Shown here one piece after another: positions 1 to 8,641 of a stretch of DNA of 64,000 nt. Source of the DNA: Corallococcus macrosporus DSM 14697 (GTDB taxonomy: Bacteria; Myxococcota; Myxococcia; Myxococcales; Myxococcaceae); the NCBI RefSeq assembly GCF_002305895.1, contig NZ_CP022203.1:1590501-1654500 (forward strand), written 5' to 3'. The notes under the pieces are model-generated. The model was given only the letters and a program-made list of their open reading frames with translations. It was not told the DNA's origin and searched no databases. Each line of letters starts with the position of its first letter. Within the stretch, counting starts at the first letter, position 1. A program made the position numbers and the translations under genes.

Positions 1-60
1 GGGGACGGCGGCGTCATCCAGAACTACGCCGGGGGCTGCAACTTCACCTACCAGCCGTGA
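1..60 (+). CDS. 3' end of an unknown protein (partial)
   Basis: This frame is open from the left edge and ends at a TGA at 58-60. Only 19 residues are visible, ending in ...NYAGGCNFTYQP. The codons end mostly in G or C, as in real genes here. The tail is rich in glycine and aromatic residues and holds one cysteine, which would suit a secreted or surface protein, but the family cannot be named from so little. Confidence 0.55.
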   Translation, partial: GDGGVIQNYAGGCNFTYQP

Positions 61-113
61 GGCGGGGAGCGGCGCGGCGGGAGCCGGAGCGGCTCCCGCG
101 CGCCACGCGTGCT

Positions 114-551
114 TCAGGGCGCCACGCCCAGCCCGTTGAGGGTGATGACCTGCTGGGGGGTGTTGGCGGCGTTGGACTCGATGGTCACCGTGCCGTCGTA
201 TTCCGTGTCGTCGGTGGGCCGGAAGGCCACCGTGAGGAAGGCGCGCTCATACGTCTCCAGGCGCAGCGGCGTGCCCGGGGTGAAGCCTTCCGGGAGCTGG
301 AGGGTGAAGACGCCTGGGGCGGACAGGGTGATGGCGGTGATGTCGAGCGGATCCAGGCCACGGTTCTGGATGGCCAGCGAGTTGAAGGTCGTCTGCCCGA
401 CGTAGGTGCCGTGTTCGAACTCGCGGTTGAACGTCAGCGCCGCGCGGTCGATGAAGAGGGTCGGCGCCTGGGGAAGCTCCACCTCGTTCCCACAGCCAGC
501 CAGGGCGAAGAAGATGAAGGGGAGCCAACGGGTACGCAGTCGCATGGACAT
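114..551 (-). CDS. Lipoprotein with an Ig-like (ASH/DUF1573-type) domain
   Basis: The product is 145 aa. It opens with a short charged stretch, a hydrophobic helix and a lipobox LAGC (cysteine 20), so it is a predicted lipoprotein. The mature part has features of ASPM/SPD-2/Hydin-type beta-sandwich domains: a phrase like LAIQNRGLDPLDIT, then LTVAFRPTDD, then a C-terminal TIESNAANTPQQVITLNGLG. I chose the ATG at 551 because a GAGG lies 5 bases upstream; a second ATG at 545 is possible. It is transcribed away from the lipoprotein gene starting at 577, only 25 bases away. Function is unknown; such domains usually mediate protein contacts at surfaces. Confidence 0.75.
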   Translation of the reverse strand: MSMRLRTRWLPFIFFALAGCGNEVELPQAPTLFIDRAALTFNREFEHGTYVGQTTFNSLAIQNRGLDPLDITAITLSAPGVFTLQLPEGFTPGTPLRLETYERAFLTVAFRPTDDTEYDGTVTIESNAANTPQQVITLNGLGVAP

Positions 552-576
552 ACACGCCTCGCATGAGGGTCTGAAG

Positions 577-1083
577 ATGACGCCGGTTGTAACAGTGTTT
601 GGTCGCAAGTCACAGGCAGCAGCGGTGCTGCTCTTCGCATCGCTTTGGGGGGCCTGCGACGGCACGCGCGAGGACTTCATCGGCGCGCGTGTGCAGGACA
701 CCTGCGGCGCGGCCTGGCCTGTGTGCGACCGCGTGGCGGGCTGTATTCTCGGCTCGGAAAGTTATTCGGAAGGCCGCTTCCCTGGACGACAGCAGCTCAT
801 CGTCCAGTTGAAGGAGGCCTCCACGGTGAAGGTGAGCTTCTTCCTGGAGGACGTCAGCGCGGCGGGCAGTGAGACCGTCGTGCAGTTCCACGAGGAGGGC
901 TGCCGGGCGCGCATCCGCCGCGCCACGGAGGGCCGCGCGGTGTTGGACTTGATGGAGCGGCAGGGCGCCTTCACGGAAGAGGCGGAGCTCACCGGCGTGG
1001 GAGACCACCTCATCGAGTTCGAGTCCGACATGCAGGCGCGCTACATCGTCAAGGTGGACGTGGCGCCGCTGCGCAATCGCTAG
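577..1083 (+). CDS. Putative lipoprotein, unknown function
   Basis: The product is 168 aa. The N-terminus has a hydrophobic stretch ending in a cysteine (LWGAC, cysteine 27), a reasonable though imperfect lipobox. Four further cysteines in the mature part (two close together in CGAAWPVC, later GC and GC) could form disulfides. I do not recognise a family. The ATG at 577 was preferred over an in-frame upstream start at 406 because it gives a signal peptide and does not run through the divergent gene. The stop overlaps by 4 bases the stop of the convergent GMC oxidoreductase gene. Confidence 0.7.
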   Translation: MTPVVTVFGRKSQAAAVLLFASLWGACDGTREDFIGARVQDTCGAAWPVCDRVAGCILGSESYSEGRFPGRQQLIVQLKEASTVKVSFFLEDVSAAGSETVVQFHEEGCRARIRRATEGRAVLDLMERQGAFTEEAELTGVGDHLIEFESDMQARYIVKVDVAPLRNR

Positions 1084-2753
1084 CGTCCGCCCTTCAGCTT
1101 GCGCACCAGGTGGTCCGCCACGCGGAAGCTGTTGGCGCTGATGGTGAGCGTGGACGGCACGCTGCCGCCGGTGGGCATGAAGCTGCCGTCCACCACGTAG
1201 AGGTTGGGCACCTCGTGGGCGCGGCAGTGGCGGTCCAGCACGGACGTGGCCGCGTCGTTTCCGAAGCGGCAGGTGCCGTGCTGGAGGATGGACGTCTCCC
1301 CGGTGGTGGTGCCGCGGCGGACGTCGTCCGGGTCCAGCCGCAGGAGGACTTCTTCTCCGCGCTCCACCAGGAAGCGCGTGGCCGCCAGGTCCATGGGGTG
1401 CCGGTCCACGGTGATGGCCGCCACGGGGATGCCGTAGCGGTCCTTCACGCCGCCCTCCACGCTGACGTAGGTGCCCGCCGTCGGGAGGAACTCGGCGTAG
1501 ACCTCGAACTGGAGGATGCGCGAGTCGCGGTACTCCCGCATCTTGTCCTTCAGCGCCTTGCCGAAGAGGGCCGTCGGGCCCTTGCCCGCGAGCCCCACCG
1601 CCGCGTGGATGGGATTGGGGTGCGCCCACATGAAGCCCAACGTGCCGCCCTTGCGGAAGCCGAACCGGGCGTCCGGCATCAGGTAGAAGTCCTGGAGGCT
1701 GCGGTTCACGAAGGGCGACGGGTCCTTCAGCCACGGCCGCGCGGCGGCCTGCCTGGACAGCCGGAAGGTGGCGTGGGACTCGCCGAACGAGCTGAAGGTG
1801 AGGTTGCGCCCCACCAGCCCGTTGCCGTTGGCCAGGCCCCTGGGGAATCGGCTGGAGGTGGAGTTGAGCAGCAGGCGCGCGCTCTCCACGGCGGTGCAGG
1901 ATACGACGACGACTTTCGCGGGCTGCTCGCGCGTCACGCCGTCCGCGTCGAGGTAGACGACGCTCCGCGCGCGGCCCTGCTTGTCCACCTCCACCGTGCG
2001 CGCCATGCAGCCGGGGCGCAGGTCCACGTTGCCGGTGGCCACGGCGGCGGGGATGAGGCTGGCGTTGGTGCCGCTCTTCGCGCCGGTTTCACAGCCGTAG
2101 CTGCCACACAGCGCGCAATACGAGCACGGCGCGCGGCCCCGGTAGGGCTTGCTGAGGATGCCGCGCGCGGTGGGCAGGGAGTGCCAGCCCATGGCGCCGC
2201 ACGCCTTGTCGATTTCCTTCGCCACCGGGTGCACGTCCAGCGGCGGCAGCGGGTAGGGGCCCTTGCGCGGCTCGGCGAAGGGGTGGGGGACGGACTCGCC
2301 GGACACGCCCAGCTCCGCCTCGGCCTTGTCGTAGAAGGGCGCCAGCTCCTCGTAGGAGATGGGCCAGTCCGCCACGGTGCTGCCGGGGATGGCGCCCAGC
2401 GTGGAGCGCAGCCGGAAGTCCACCGGCTTGAGCCGGTAGAAGAAGCCGCTCATGTGGACGGTGCCTCCACCCACGCAGTTGGCCGTCCACGCCGCGCTCG
2501 TCTTCTCGTAGCGGCCCGCCGCGCCCTGGCGCACCAGGTGCGGCTCCTCCCACGGCACCGGCATGAAGAAGTTCCGGCGGCTGTTCAGGATTTCGTCGTG
2601 GATGAAGTCCTTGGGCTGGTAGTGCGGACCCTTCTCCAGCAGCACCACCTTGAAGCCCGCGCGGCCCAGCTCCAACGCCATGGGCGCGCCGCCCGCGCCG
2701 CTGCCGATGATGCAGACGTCCACCTCGGGCAGGCTCACCGGTGGACCCCGCAT
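1080..2753 (-). CDS. GMC-family FAD-dependent oxidoreductase (gluconate/glucose dehydrogenase type)
   Basis: The product is 557 aa, normal for the glucose-methanol-choline oxidoreductase family. A Rossmann GSGAGG motif for FAD lies at residues 17-22, followed by an acidic end to strand 2 (LLEKGPHYQP). A cysteine cluster CSYCALCGSYGC lies at about residue 208, HGTCRFG at about 492, and the C-terminal FAD motif NLYVVDGSFMPTGGS near 515. Cysteine clusters of this kind occur in gluconate 2-dehydrogenase-like flavoproteins. The protein has no signal peptide. Its start overlaps the upstream gene by 19 bases; that gene encodes the Tat-exported small subunit, so the pair probably forms a periplasmic dehydrogenase. 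The substrate is not readable from sequence. Confidence 0.88.
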   Translation of the reverse strand: MRGPPVSLPEVDVCIIGSGAGGAPMALELGRAGFKVVLLEKGPHYQPKDFIHDEILNSRRNFFMPVPWEEPHLVRQGAAGRYEKTSAAWTANCVGGGTVHMSGFFYRLKPVDFRLRSTLGAIPGSTVADWPISYEELAPFYDKAEAELGVSGESVPHPFAEPRKGPYPLPPLDVHPVAKEIDKACGAMGWHSLPTARGILSKPYRGRAPCSYCALCGSYGCETGAKSGTNASLIPAAVATGNVDLRPGCMARTVEVDKQGRARSVVYLDADGVTREQPAKVVVVSCTAVESARLLLNSTSSRFPRGLANGNGLVGRNLTFSSFGESHATFRLSRQAAARPWLKDPSPFVNRSLQDFYLMPDARFGFRKGGTLGFMWAHPNPIHAAVGLAGKGPTALFGKALKDKMREYRDSRILQFEVYAEFLPTAGTYVSVEGGVKDRYGIPVAAITVDRHPMDLAATRFLVERGEEVLLRLDPDDVRRGTTTGETSILQHGTCRFGNDAATSVLDRHCRAHEVPNLYVVDGSFMPTGGSVPSTLTISANSFRVADHLVRKLKGGR

Positions 2754-3391
2754 TCACGCAGGCACTTGGGCCCGTCGTAGTCTTCGGGGGGCGCGGAGGC
2801 GAGGGTGCCCACGGTGTCGAAGCCCATCAGCCGCCAGCCCACCTTGCCCTGGTTGCCGCCGTAGGACGGGTCCCCGAGGAAGCCCTCCAGCGTCATCACC
2901 GTCAGCAGCTCGAAGAAGTGCGCCTCGCCGCTGCGGGGCGGGCTGTCCTTGAAGAGGGTGAGCAGCTCGTCCTGCTGCTCGGCCGTGAGGGCGGCGAAGC
3001 CCTTCTGGTGCATGCGCTGGGCGCGGCGCTCCAGGGCCGCCACGCCGGAGAGGAAGTCGTCCTTCACGGGCTCCAGCTCGGGTGTCTGGAGGATGCGGTC
3101 GATGTAGACGGGGACGTTCGCGTCCACGGCGCCCGGGTCCTCATCGCGGGGGAGGATGCGCTCGGTGGCGGCGGCCACCACCGCGTACTCGAAGGAGGAG
3201 AAGGTGCGCGGGCCCTGGCCGTCCTGCTTCGCCGCCAGCGGGCCGGTGTCCGCGGGGGGCGCCTTCTCTTTCGGTTCGGAGGAGCGCTTGCAGGCGGGGC
3301 CGAGCAGCACCACGCCTCCGCCCAGGAAGGTCAGCCGCTGGATGAGGGAGCGCCGGGACAGGCGCCCCCGGTTGGAACGCGCACGTGTCAT
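2735..3391 (-). CDS. Gluconate 2-dehydrogenase subunit 3-like protein, Tat signal
   Basis: The product is 218 aa. The N-terminus has a twin-arginine motif SRRSLIQ followed by a hydrophobic stretch and a cysteine (LLGPAC), so it is likely exported folded by Tat and perhaps lipidated. The mature region (EYAVVAAATERILPRDEDPGA, FFELLTVMTLEGFLGDPSYGGNQ) matches the gluconate 2-dehydrogenase subunit 3 family. In known members this small subunit accompanies a flavoprotein GMC subunit. It is translationally coupled to that subunit here, which supports co-export of the pair. Confidence 0.88.
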   Translation of the reverse strand: MTRARSNRGRLSRRSLIQRLTFLGGGVVLLGPACKRSSEPKEKAPPADTGPLAAKQDGQGPRTFSSFEYAVVAAATERILPRDEDPGAVDANVPVYIDRILQTPELEPVKDDFLSGVAALERRAQRMHQKGFAALTAEQQDELLTLFKDSPPRSGEAHFFELLTVMTLEGFLGDPSYGGNQGKVGWRLMGFDTVGTLASAPPEDYDGPKCLRECGVHR

Positions 3392-3524
3392 ACGCGCGCG
3401 AGCCTACCGCACGCGGCCGCTTCGCGCTGGCTTCATGAAACACGCTCGACTGCTCCCCGCCGCGCGGCGCTGGCGTAGGATGCCGCTACGACGTGCAGGG
3501 CCGACAACACACGAGGAGTGGCAC

Positions 3525-4871
3525 ATGAAACGGCATGCCTGGGCGCTGGGCCTGGTGCTCGCGCTGGGATGTGGCAAGGACGGCAACCCGACGCCCCCTG
3601 ACGCGGGGGGTAACCCCGACGGCGGTCCCATCGACACCTCGCCCTTCGCGAAGTTCGTGGTGGATGCTGACGAAGGCCAGTTCGACCCCATCTCCTCCAT
3701 CGCCATGGCCGTGGGCCCGCAGGACCGCATCGGCATGGCGTACTTCGTCCGCAACGGGACGCGGACGGAGGACGTGGAGAACTCCGACGTGATGTACCGC
3801 GAGTTCAACGGCGGGCAGCTCGGCGCGGCCGAGCGCATCGCCACCGTGCAGCGCGTGTATGGCATTTCCGTCGCCTTCGGGCCGGATGGCCAGCCGGTGG
3901 TGACGTATCTGGGCGGTGACCGGGAGGAGCCGTCGTCGTTCTGGTTCCAGAGCGACCTGGCGGTGGCCTATCGCAGCGCCTCCGGCGCGTGGACCGAGCG
4001 CATCACCGTGCGGCGCTCCGACGAGGCGCAGCCCGTCAATCCCGTGACGGACGTGGGCTTCCTCGTGGGACTCAACCCCGCCATCGTCTTCAACGGGAAC
4101 GAGGCCATCGTCGCCTACCGCGACGGGCACAGCGGCAACTTCGGGCGTCAGGACTGGGAGAGCAGCGACCTGGAGATTGCCAGCGGCGGCCCCACCACCT
4201 GGCAGCGCCGGGTGGCCATGTCCTCGGGTGAGAACAAGCATGGTTATGGCGCGCACATCTCCCTGGTGATGGCGGGCTCGCAGCCGGCCGTGGTCCATGA
4301 CACGGCCCCCGAGGGCGCGCAGGCCACCGGCACGGACGTCCACTTCCAGCGGCGCAACGCGGACGGGCTGACGTGGACGGCGCCGGTGCGCGTGCAGGCG
4401 GTGAGCAACACGCAGCTCGGCGCCTCGCTGGCCCACGACGCGGAGGCGGGGTTTGGCATCGCCGTGCTGGAGAAGAACGGCGATCGGCTCACGTACACGG
4501 ACTGCGCGGACACCTCCGCCAGCGCGTGCACGGCCACCGGGAACTGGTCCGCGCCGGACCCCGTGTTCAACAGCGGCACGGGCGGCTGGTACCCCTCGCT
4601 GGCCTTCGACCCGGTCCACCACGAGCCGTCCATCGCCTTCTACATCTGCGCGCTGGAGTCCGGCCGCAACGACACGAGCTGCAACCCGAACGACGACGCG
4701 CTGGTCATCTCCACGCGCATCCAAGGCATCTGGCGCGAGACGCTGGTGGACTCGGGTGGCGGCTGGTCGCCGAAGCTGGCGTACCTGTCCAACGGCAAGC
4801 GCGTCGTCCTGTACCGGGCGCCGGTGGTGGCCCAGGACAAGGGCGTGCTGAAGCTCGCGGTGGAGCGATGA
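3525..4871 (+). CDS. Lipoprotein, possible beta-propeller
   Basis: The product is 448 aa with a short signal peptide and lipobox LALGC (cysteine 17), then a linker rich in Pro, Asp and Gly, as is usual for myxobacterial lipoproteins. The body has repeated segments of the type W-x-x-R-x-x-V and AVAYRSASGAWTERI, with motifs such as SIAMAVGPQDRIGMAYF and PSLAFDPVHHEPSIAFY, which resemble blades of a sialidase-like (BNR) beta-propeller. No catalytic signature was found. The ATG at 3525 follows a GAGGAG ribosome binding site. The stop overlaps the start of the next lipoprotein gene, so the two are co-translated. Confidence 0.8.
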   Translation: MKRHAWALGLVLALGCGKDGNPTPPDAGGNPDGGPIDTSPFAKFVVDADEGQFDPISSIAMAVGPQDRIGMAYFVRNGTRTEDVENSDVMYREFNGGQLGAAERIATVQRVYGISVAFGPDGQPVVTYLGGDREEPSSFWFQSDLAVAYRSASGAWTERITVRRSDEAQPVNPVTDVGFLVGLNPAIVFNGNEAIVAYRDGHSGNFGRQDWESSDLEIASGGPTTWQRRVAMSSGENKHGYGAHISLVMAGSQPAVVHDTAPEGAQATGTDVHFQRRNADGLTWTAPVRVQAVSNTQLGASLAHDAEAGFGIAVLEKNGDRLTYTDCADTSASACTATGNWSAPDPVFNSGTGGWYPSLAFDPVHHEPSIAFYICALESGRNDTSCNPNDDALVISTRIQGIWRETLVDSGGGWSPKLAYLSNGKRVVLYRAPVVAQDKGVLKLAVER

Positions 4872-5443
4872 CCCGCGCCGTCCGTGCGCTGGCGGCCGTG
4901 GGGCTCTCCGCCCTGATGGCCGGAGCGGGGCTGGCCGCGTGCGGCCTCGCGGACAACTCGCTGGGCGGCAGCGTGTCCGAGCTCTTCCCGCTGGAGGTGT
5001 CCCGCGTGGAGGTGCGGCGCAACGCCGAGGCTTTCCAGGTCAGCTACTACCGGAACAATGACTTGGACGTGGACCTGGTCGTCCGGCTCACGGTGTCCAC
5101 CGAAGGCTTGGACCTGCGCCCCGGCTCCAAGGTGGACCTCGCGGGCACCACGCCGTCGGGGCAGGCGCGGGCCACCGTGGTGCACCTCAACGCGGGCGAG
5201 CCGGCGCGCGTCTTCGGCCCGGTGAACAAGGGGGACCTGCAGCTTGAGTCCGGAGGCAACCCGGGCGAGTCCACGCGCGGGAACTTCTCCATGTCCTTCA
5301 TCCGAGGGGACGGCTACGGCGCCGGCCGCAACCTGGAGGGCACCTTCGCCGTGGTGGCGCAGGACGCGACCTTCGGCCCCGAGCCGGGCCAACTGCTCGA
5401 CGGGGGCGTTCCGCCTCCCGACGCGGGCACGCCTCCCGAATAG
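4868..5443 (+). CDS. Lipoprotein, unknown function
   Basis: The product is 191 aa with a signal peptide ending in lipobox LAAC and a beta-strand-rich body (VSRVEVRRNAEAFQVSYYR, LVVRLTVSTEG). It ends in a Pro/Asp-rich tail (DGGVPPPDAGTPPE). The start overlaps the stop of the preceding lipoprotein in an ATGA, so it belongs to that operon and may act with it at the outer membrane. I do not recognise the family. A long perfect hairpin lies 29 bases beyond its stop. Confidence 0.78.
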   Translation: MTRAVRALAAVGLSALMAGAGLAACGLADNSLGGSVSELFPLEVSRVEVRRNAEAFQVSYYRNNDLDVDLVVRLTVSTEGLDLRPGSKVDLAGTTPSGQARATVVHLNAGEPARVFGPVNKGDLQLESGGNPGESTRGNFSMSFIRGDGYGAGRNLEGTFAVVAQDATFGPEPGQLLDGGVPPPDAGTPPE

Positions 5444-5471
5444 GGGAGGGTCGGAGCGCGTCGGGGAGGTT

Positions 5472-5528
5472 GCTGTTCGGAAATGTCGGGGGTTTTGCGC
5501 CGCGAAGGTCCCGACATTTCCGAACAGC
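5472..5528. terminator. 19-bp perfect inverted repeat between convergent genes
   Basis: The left arm (5472-5490, GCTGTTCGGAAATGTCGGG) and right arm (5510-5528) are perfect reverse complements around a 19-base loop. It lies between the end of the lipoprotein operon and the end of the convergent DUF3332 gene, so a bidirectional transcription terminator is the simplest reading, although there is no T-run. The arms are less GC-rich than the surroundings, which leaves open a dispersed palindromic repeat. Confidence 0.6.
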
Positions 5529-5543
5529 GAGCCGCGGGCCTCG

Positions 5544-6188
5544 TTACCGGGCCACGCAGGTGTTGGCGGCCAGGCCCTGGGACATGGAGGCCTGGGCCAC
5601 GGTGTGCTGCGCGAGCGCCTGCGCGCCACCCTCTTCGTACACGCGGCGGGCCACGGCCAGCGCGTCACGGGCGTGGACCGTCAGCGTGGTGCCGGCGGCG
5701 TCCGTCACCGCCACCGCGCCGTCCGTCGCCTCCTGGGCCTGGATGAGCATGGCGCCGGCGTCGTCGCGGACCACCATGCCGTCCTCGAGCGGCTCGAAGT
5801 AGCGGACCATCGTCTCCTGGCCCTCGCGCTCCAGCTCCATGCGCATCACGCCCGTCTCCACGTCACGCGACAGGCGCAGCGTGTCCGTGGGGCTCAGCTT
5901 GACGATGCGGGTCGTCTCCGGCGCGCCGTCCACGCTGGCGACGGGGTTGCTGCCCGTCCAGAACTCGATGCTGTTGATGACGATGGCGTCGATGAACGCG
6001 CCCAGCCCGTAGACGGGGATGATGGTGAGCACGAGGAACATCAGCCACTGCACGAACTTGTTGCCGGAGATGTTCTTGTTGAAGTTCCAGATCTTCTGCG
6101 TGAGCTGGAACTGACCGAAGCAGCCGGTGGCGTGCATGGACATGAAACCGGCGAACAGCATGGCGAGCCAGGGGGACGGACGCTTCAT
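5544..6188 (-). CDS. DUF3332 family membrane lipoprotein
   Basis: The product is 214 aa. It starts with a signal peptide and a lipobox-like ATGC, followed by the family's characteristic stretch: FNKNISGNKFVQWLMFLVL, IIPVYGLGAFIDAIV and NSIEFWTGSNPV. This includes a hydrophobic segment at about residues 45-70. The rest is a beta-strand-rich domain of unknown role. AGGAG lies 10 bases before the ATG. It stands alone between a convergent lipoprotein operon and a sigma-54 activator gene transcribed the same way. Assignment to DUF3332 is by recognised sequence pattern; function is unknown. Confidence 0.85.
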   Translation of the reverse strand: MKRPSPWLAMLFAGFMSMHATGCFGQFQLTQKIWNFNKNISGNKFVQWLMFLVLTIIPVYGLGAFIDAIVINSIEFWTGSNPVASVDGAPETTRIVKLSPTDTLRLSRDVETGVMRMELEREGQETMVRYFEPLEDGMVVRDDAGAMLIQAQEATDGAVAVTDAAGTTLTVHARDALAVARRVYEEGGAQALAQHTVAQASMSQGLAANTCVAR

Positions 6189-6326
6189 TCTTGGACGTCT
6201 CCTAGAGGGGGGAGGCTTGACTCCCAGTGCGCCGCGAACATGCCACGGCCCGCAGGGCTGTCACGAGCGGCTTCAGCACTCCGTCCGCTGGTGGCCAGTC
6301 CGGCGCGCCCGGCTGTTGCGGGTCGC

Positions 6327-7727
<1,401 letters not shown>

Positions 7728-7978
7728 GGTGACTTCCTGTCCCACAGGACGATGCCCGCCCAGCAGCCGGCCATACGGGACTGACCGGAGGCGGGCGGGC
7801 GCCCGGGGCGTGACGAAGGCGGGGCGGCCCGGCGGCGTCGCCGCACGGCGGCTCGTGGAGGCCGCTGGCCCGCGGAGGGCGGCGCTGCACGCTCAGCAGG
7901 AGCGGCGCGCGTTCGACGGAGGCTATCGCCGCGCGGCGGGGCGGTTTAGGACGGGGGCCGTGAACCTGGAGGTCCACC

Positions 7979-8563
7979 GTGCTGCCGGATGCGCGTCCCG
8001 AGGTGAAACCCGTGCTGGGGAACCGTGACGAGTTGATTGATGCGCTGCGACAGCGCCTCGCGGGTTCCTTCCGTTGGGCCAGCGTGAGCGTGGCGCTGGG
8101 GGCGTTGGCGGTGCTCTACGGCGCGTCATCGTTCCAGCAGGCGCTTGATTCCGGAAGGTACCGCTGGCCGTTCAGCGCTCAGCTCCCCGTCTGGGGGAGC
8201 CTCTTGATTGTCATCGGGCTGGTCGCCTTCTGGCTGGCGCCCCGCTACACGCGGAGGCTGGTGCGAAGCGTGGAGTCCGATGTGCGGACTGAGTTGCGGA
8301 TGACGGTGGAGCGCAAGCGCGTGCCGGGGGACGACGAGCACTTCCTGTTCGTCGCCACCCTGTACACCCCGGATCAACGGCACGTGGTGCTTCGGAACGT
8401 GCATTTCCACCAGGGGGACAAACCGCTGCAGTACCCATACAAGAAAGGTGTCACCCAGATACCGGTGCAGGTGTATGGCAGGCCCGGCGAGGGCCCCATC
8501 GTCATCGACGCGGGGTGGGGCTTCCTGCTCCCCGCCAACCTGACGTACCCCTGGTACAAGTAG
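7979..8563 (+). CDS. Membrane protein, unknown function
   Basis: The product is 194 aa. Two hydrophobic segments lie at about residues 32-50 and 68-90, each ending near positive residues (YTRRLVRSVESDVRTELRM). A soluble C-terminal half follows with strand-like repeats (HVVLRNVHFHQGDKPLQYPYKKG). The start is a GTG at 7979 with GGAGG 7 bases upstream. No family is recognised. It is monocistronic, diverges from the FHA activator gene, and ends at a hairpin shared with the convergent propeller lipoprotein. Confidence 0.75.
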   Translation: MLPDARPEVKPVLGNRDELIDALRQRLAGSFRWASVSVALGALAVLYGASSFQQALDSGRYRWPFSAQLPVWGSLLIVIGLVAFWLAPRYTRRLVRSVESDVRTELRMTVERKRVPGDDEHFLFVATLYTPDQRHVVLRNVHFHQGDKPLQYPYKKGVTQIPVQVYGRPGEGPIVIDAGWGFLLPANLTYPWYK

Positions 8564-8584
8564 TCACGAAGCGCGAACAGGCGA

Positions 8585-8614
8585 CGGCCGGGCTCCCGTG
8601 AAGAAGCCCGGCCG
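8585..8614. terminator. Bidirectional hairpin terminator
   Basis: CGGCCGGGCT at 8585-8594 and AGCCCGGCCG at 8605-8614 form a perfect 10-bp stem with a 10-base loop. It lies between two convergent genes, so it may stop transcription from both sides. There is no clear T-run. Confidence 0.6.
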
Positions 8615-8641
8615 CCACCCACGTTCCATCCGACGGGCCGC

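Noticed and set aside
6231-6245. A sigma-54-like element upstream of the DUF3332 gene (TGGCAT-N5-CGGC on the minus strand)
   Set aside because: The invariant GG and GC are present, but the -12 side departs from TTGC, so it was not listed.
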